From assembly GCF_032854445.1 (NCBI RefSeq), contig NC_088303.1, positions 32,063,501 to 32,127,500 of the forward strand: DNA of 64,000 nucleotides, written 5' to 3'. Shown here one piece after another: positions 60,881-64,000 of the stretch (position 1 is its first letter; each line of letters opens with the position of its first letter). Below the pieces are notes generated by a model. It ran no database searches, was not told the DNA's origin, and worked only from the letters and a program-made list of their open reading frames with translations. A program made the position numbers and the translations under genes. Origin of the DNA: Liolophura sinensis. Taxonomy: Eukaryota > Mollusca > Polyplacophora > Chitonida > Chitonidae.

Positions 60881-62212
60881 AATATGGCTGCCCGCAAAAT
60901 CTGACATGTCTCGTTTAATTATACTCCACTACTTCGGTTTACTTTGTAAGATATTGTAACAAATCAGCAAAAACAATGTCAAAAGTCACGGGAACTTTGT
61001 AATGTTGTCATGATGGAATTGACTCGTGACAAGGCTTTTTCAGTACTCATTCCGTGTACTGTGGGGTGAGCGCCCATGTGACAGCCAGCACTCACACTTG
61101 GTTATCTCCCTTACCCCGTAAGCTGTGGCTTACCAGTTCATTTACCTGGAGATATGGAATGACTTCACTTGAATAACCTACACATGACTTGCTGTACCAG
61201 TGGATCAGTTCTTATATCTTGGATAATGATTGCATGCCCCAAGAAACAATTCACTTTATCATTGTTTAAAAAACATTATGCACAAGTTTAAGATAACACT
61301 GGTAATTCTGAGATGGCAGAAGTACTAGAATGTAATTACGTGCCTTAATTTACCCCAAGTTTCTTCAAAAATAAACTCAATAATTTAGGCGCAGTCGAAT
61401 GTGCTAGACTGTGTTACACAATCTGAAGGCGTGTGGGAATGAAGCAAACGAGGTCGACGTGCATGAAGGAAACTGTATTTGAAGTCATTGAGGCAACGTT
61501 ATTAATTCATCAAAAATGCACCATCTCACCCCGAAGGTGTTGCTTATGATTTGAAAAGTATCATACGTTGAACAACTACGATGTTAGTATGAGAATTTCT
61601 TTTTAGCACAATATTCAACAAAACATGAACACGTGGTGTTAGAGTGTGGTGAAAATCCCATATCACAGCTACATGTACATACATATGGAGCAAGTTTCCC
61701 AAATGTGTTACTTTGCCCTTGATGGATGTATGTCGTACCAATATTTTTGCGAAACGACTTTAACACTCTGGTCAAATACCCTTATAACGAATTCTGCTGA
61801 TCTTGTGCGTTTGTATGTTAAAATGTGATAACACAGCATTTTGAGGAATTCTGTACCATTGACGTCTAACAAGTTGTAATTAACATCGCTGCATATTTGT
61901 TACCTAATTCTGCTTAAGCCATGGTGACAGGGGGCGGGGAAATTCCTACTGATTATGCATTTACATGAGTAGTTAGCATAAAACCCTCACTGAGCTAAAT
62001 TGACAAGAGGCTGTATTTCACACGTTACGGTTACATGTGTCCATTTGCCAGCCATCACACTGTTGTCACTACTCTGGGCTTACTATCAGTGCTGTGCGTC
62101 TTTAATTATATTAACGTTTTTTTTTTTATATAGACGACGGTGCGTTTAAGTATATGTTTAACATATATGTTTATTTCATACAGATATACAATATATCACA
62201 AATCAGTGGTTT

Positions 62213-62322
62213 ACTCCGCCATCCCGGCGTCACCCACCCATACACCTGACCGCCGACATACCCATGTAAGTGAAAACTGCTTAACTATGGCGTTAAACAA
62301 ATTGAAATAAATCAATAAATCT
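62213..62322 (+). mobile_element. SINE 3' fragment, divergent
   Basis: CCGCCGACATACCCATGTAA, GTGAAAACTGCTTAACTATG and GCGTTAAACAAATTGAAATA then AATCAATAAAT follow the order of the SINE tail. The middle differs from the other copies (ACTATGGCG instead of GAGTACGGCG), suggesting a separate subfamily. Confidence 0.6.
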
Positions 62323-64000
62323 CCTGACTGATACATGCATTAAAATTATACTGGAAAACAAGCTATACTATACAGTCCTTTAAATGAATTATGTAACATT
62401 GTGGAGAAAATTCACAAATGTTTCCGTTGGCATACAAGGCTGGATTCAATTTAGTTGTGCATTTCATATGTTTTGCTTAACACGCTTGAACTTGGATAAT
62501 AACGTAAAATTCTAAATACAGTATATATGTAAATCAGGAACCCCAAAAGAAAAAAAAACGTATCTTTTTTAAGGGTTACTAGGTGGACCTGTGTGGATGT
62601 AGTCTGCTTCTTAATGACACAAACTTTACTTTACGTGTATACATACGTACCGCGTTTATTCATGAACGTTTTCCTTGCATTTTTTGTTCGATACTTCATC
62701 GTGCAGTAGAGTGTCCCTCCTCCAGGCTGCGGAGGAAAGCGGGAAATGGCATGGTGTGTTTTTGATAAAATAACGATATAGCTTCATCCAAACCTCTTAT
62801 CATAGTCCGCATCACGCCGACTTGTACCCCAATGATTTCTGTTTCGATAAGCGCAGGGATCTGGCCGTAATTCGGCCGAATGGTTTTTGCTGTATCCCAT
62901 ACACAGATGCCGTGTAACCTCATCTATAATGCGCTGGCTGCTATATCCGTCCGCCCTTAAAACTCTTCAGTACACATGTGTAGTTTTTTCTAAACTCGTC
63001 TTTTTTGCTGCCAGTTATATCTCGAAGACAACTATCATCCGTGTCAGTATTTATTATCTTGTGTTCTCTGTTCCTCCGTTTTCTTTCCTGACTGTGTAAC
63101 GGTTCCCAAGCCCTTCATTCCAAGTAGCGTAGTCTTTCCCCTCCGACAGACACAGGGATGCACCGACGAGGACTGCACGCGGAAAGCTGACACACCGACC
63201 AAATATTTCTCCACGCAATTTTTCCTCATCACTGCAGCCACAGTCAGGCAGATAACATATGTGTTGTAATTTACCAGAAATTAAAAAAAAAAAAAAAGAA
63301 CGGAAAAGAAAATGCACGCAGCCAAGTTGTTGAAATGAAGCAATATGGTAATTACACGTATTATTGGTAAGGAGCAGGTGGTAAAATTAAACTGGTTAAC
63401 CGCTTGAAATAACATTCTGTGGATCAAAGCCGCCTACTTGTGGAACAAATAGTAAATATTCTGTGTTATCCACAAACCGGGCCTTTCTATTCATGCAGTA
63501 GATATTTGATGGTATATACTTGCGAATGCATATTAATATATCTGCATGGGTAAATTCCCGGACCAGGGCTTTCCACAAGTAATAGTTATTTGATGGTATA
63601 TATATTTGCAAATGAATTCTAGTAAATATTCTGCATGTGCCATGGAAAAGACTTTCTATAAGCAATAAAACCAAATATAAATAGAATACTGAACTCCTCA
63701 GGGATTTCTTCAACGACTAGTTACGGGATAGTTTAATGGGTGAATGAATGGCAAGTTTTTATTTTAATCAAAATAAAAAACCAAAAATTTCAGCAAACAA
63801 TAATTGGATTTGCATATGTGCAAATGTGAAGAACATCCAACTATAGAACTTCTAGTTTAACCAGTATAAGGAATTCTTTTGGCAATTATTTTTACTGTAC
63901 GGTTTTAAACATATTTTACTTCAAGAAAATTGTTTGTAGCCAGAATGTCGAATTGAAATCTTAAGTTTGCATTAGATCAAGCTGGGAAAAGATAGATCCA
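62323..64000. other. Gene-free stretch to the window end
   Basis: No supported exon or RNA gene. A poly(A) run occurs at 63282-63296. Short frames on both strands (60-105 codons) have no motifs. A diverged direct repeat containing TTTGATGGTATATA lies at about 63507 and 63590. Confidence 0.5.

Larger units (their letters stand above)
56771..62212. other. Gene-free stretch
   Basis: No supported exon. It holds two long (TA)n tracts, a poly(A)-poly(G) tract, and GC-balanced blocks at 57.96-58.56 and 59.86-60.88 kb listed separately. Confidence 0.5.

Noticed and set aside
10331-64000. Known conserved microRNAs such as let-7, miR-124 or miR-184
   Set aside because: I looked for familiar mature sequences and found none. 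The hairpins seen are too short or unrelated.

Overview
This window looks like animal nuclear DNA, most likely from a mollusc or another lophotrochozoan. It is AT-rich with spliced coding sequence, long dinucleotide tracts, tRNA-headed SINEs and several minisatellites. There is no bacterial-style gene packing. The mollusc guess rests on a SINE family whose 3' end carries a 'GAAATATTCTTGAGTACGGC'-type tail, and on three copies of the word GGGAGATAAC. I recall both as common in mollusc genomes, but I could not search for them here.

I can support only one protein-coding gene: the 3' part of an Iroquois-class (Irx) TALE homeobox gene on the + strand. An internal exon (1244-1689) encodes the whole homeodomain and an acidic tail. 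After a 7.3 kb intron, the last exon (8993-9711) encodes a Ser/Thr/Asp-rich C-terminal region with a PKIWS motif. The two exons join in phase, giving 387 residues within the window. The N-terminal exon or exons lie to the left of base 1.

The intron (1690-8992) holds a long (TA)n tract beside the donor and three patches that look like cis-regulatory DNA: an ATTA-rich cluster near 2.85 kb, a GC-balanced block near 6.3 kb, and a block near 7.8-8.1 kb with an RFX-type X-box. A weak poly(A) signal near 10.28 kb may end the gene.

From about 10.3 to 64 kb I see no credible coding exon on either strand. This is a gene-poor flank, as expected for developmental regulators such as Irx. It holds about a dozen full, truncated or decayed SINE copies. 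One full copy sits inside a minisatellite with a perfect 13-bp target duplication. The tandem arrays are a ~320-bp higher-order array (18.6-19.8 kb), a 40-41 bp array (23.6-24.65 kb), a ~106-bp array (29.86-30.24 kb), a 39-bp telomere-like array that is open in both directions (33.2-34.4 kb) and a 116-bp array (56.35-56.77 kb). There is also a foldback element at 49.5 kb. Between these lie patches of more balanced base composition with clustered homeodomain, GATA and E-box type motifs. I flag them as candidate enhancers or conserved elements, with low confidence because no alignment was possible.
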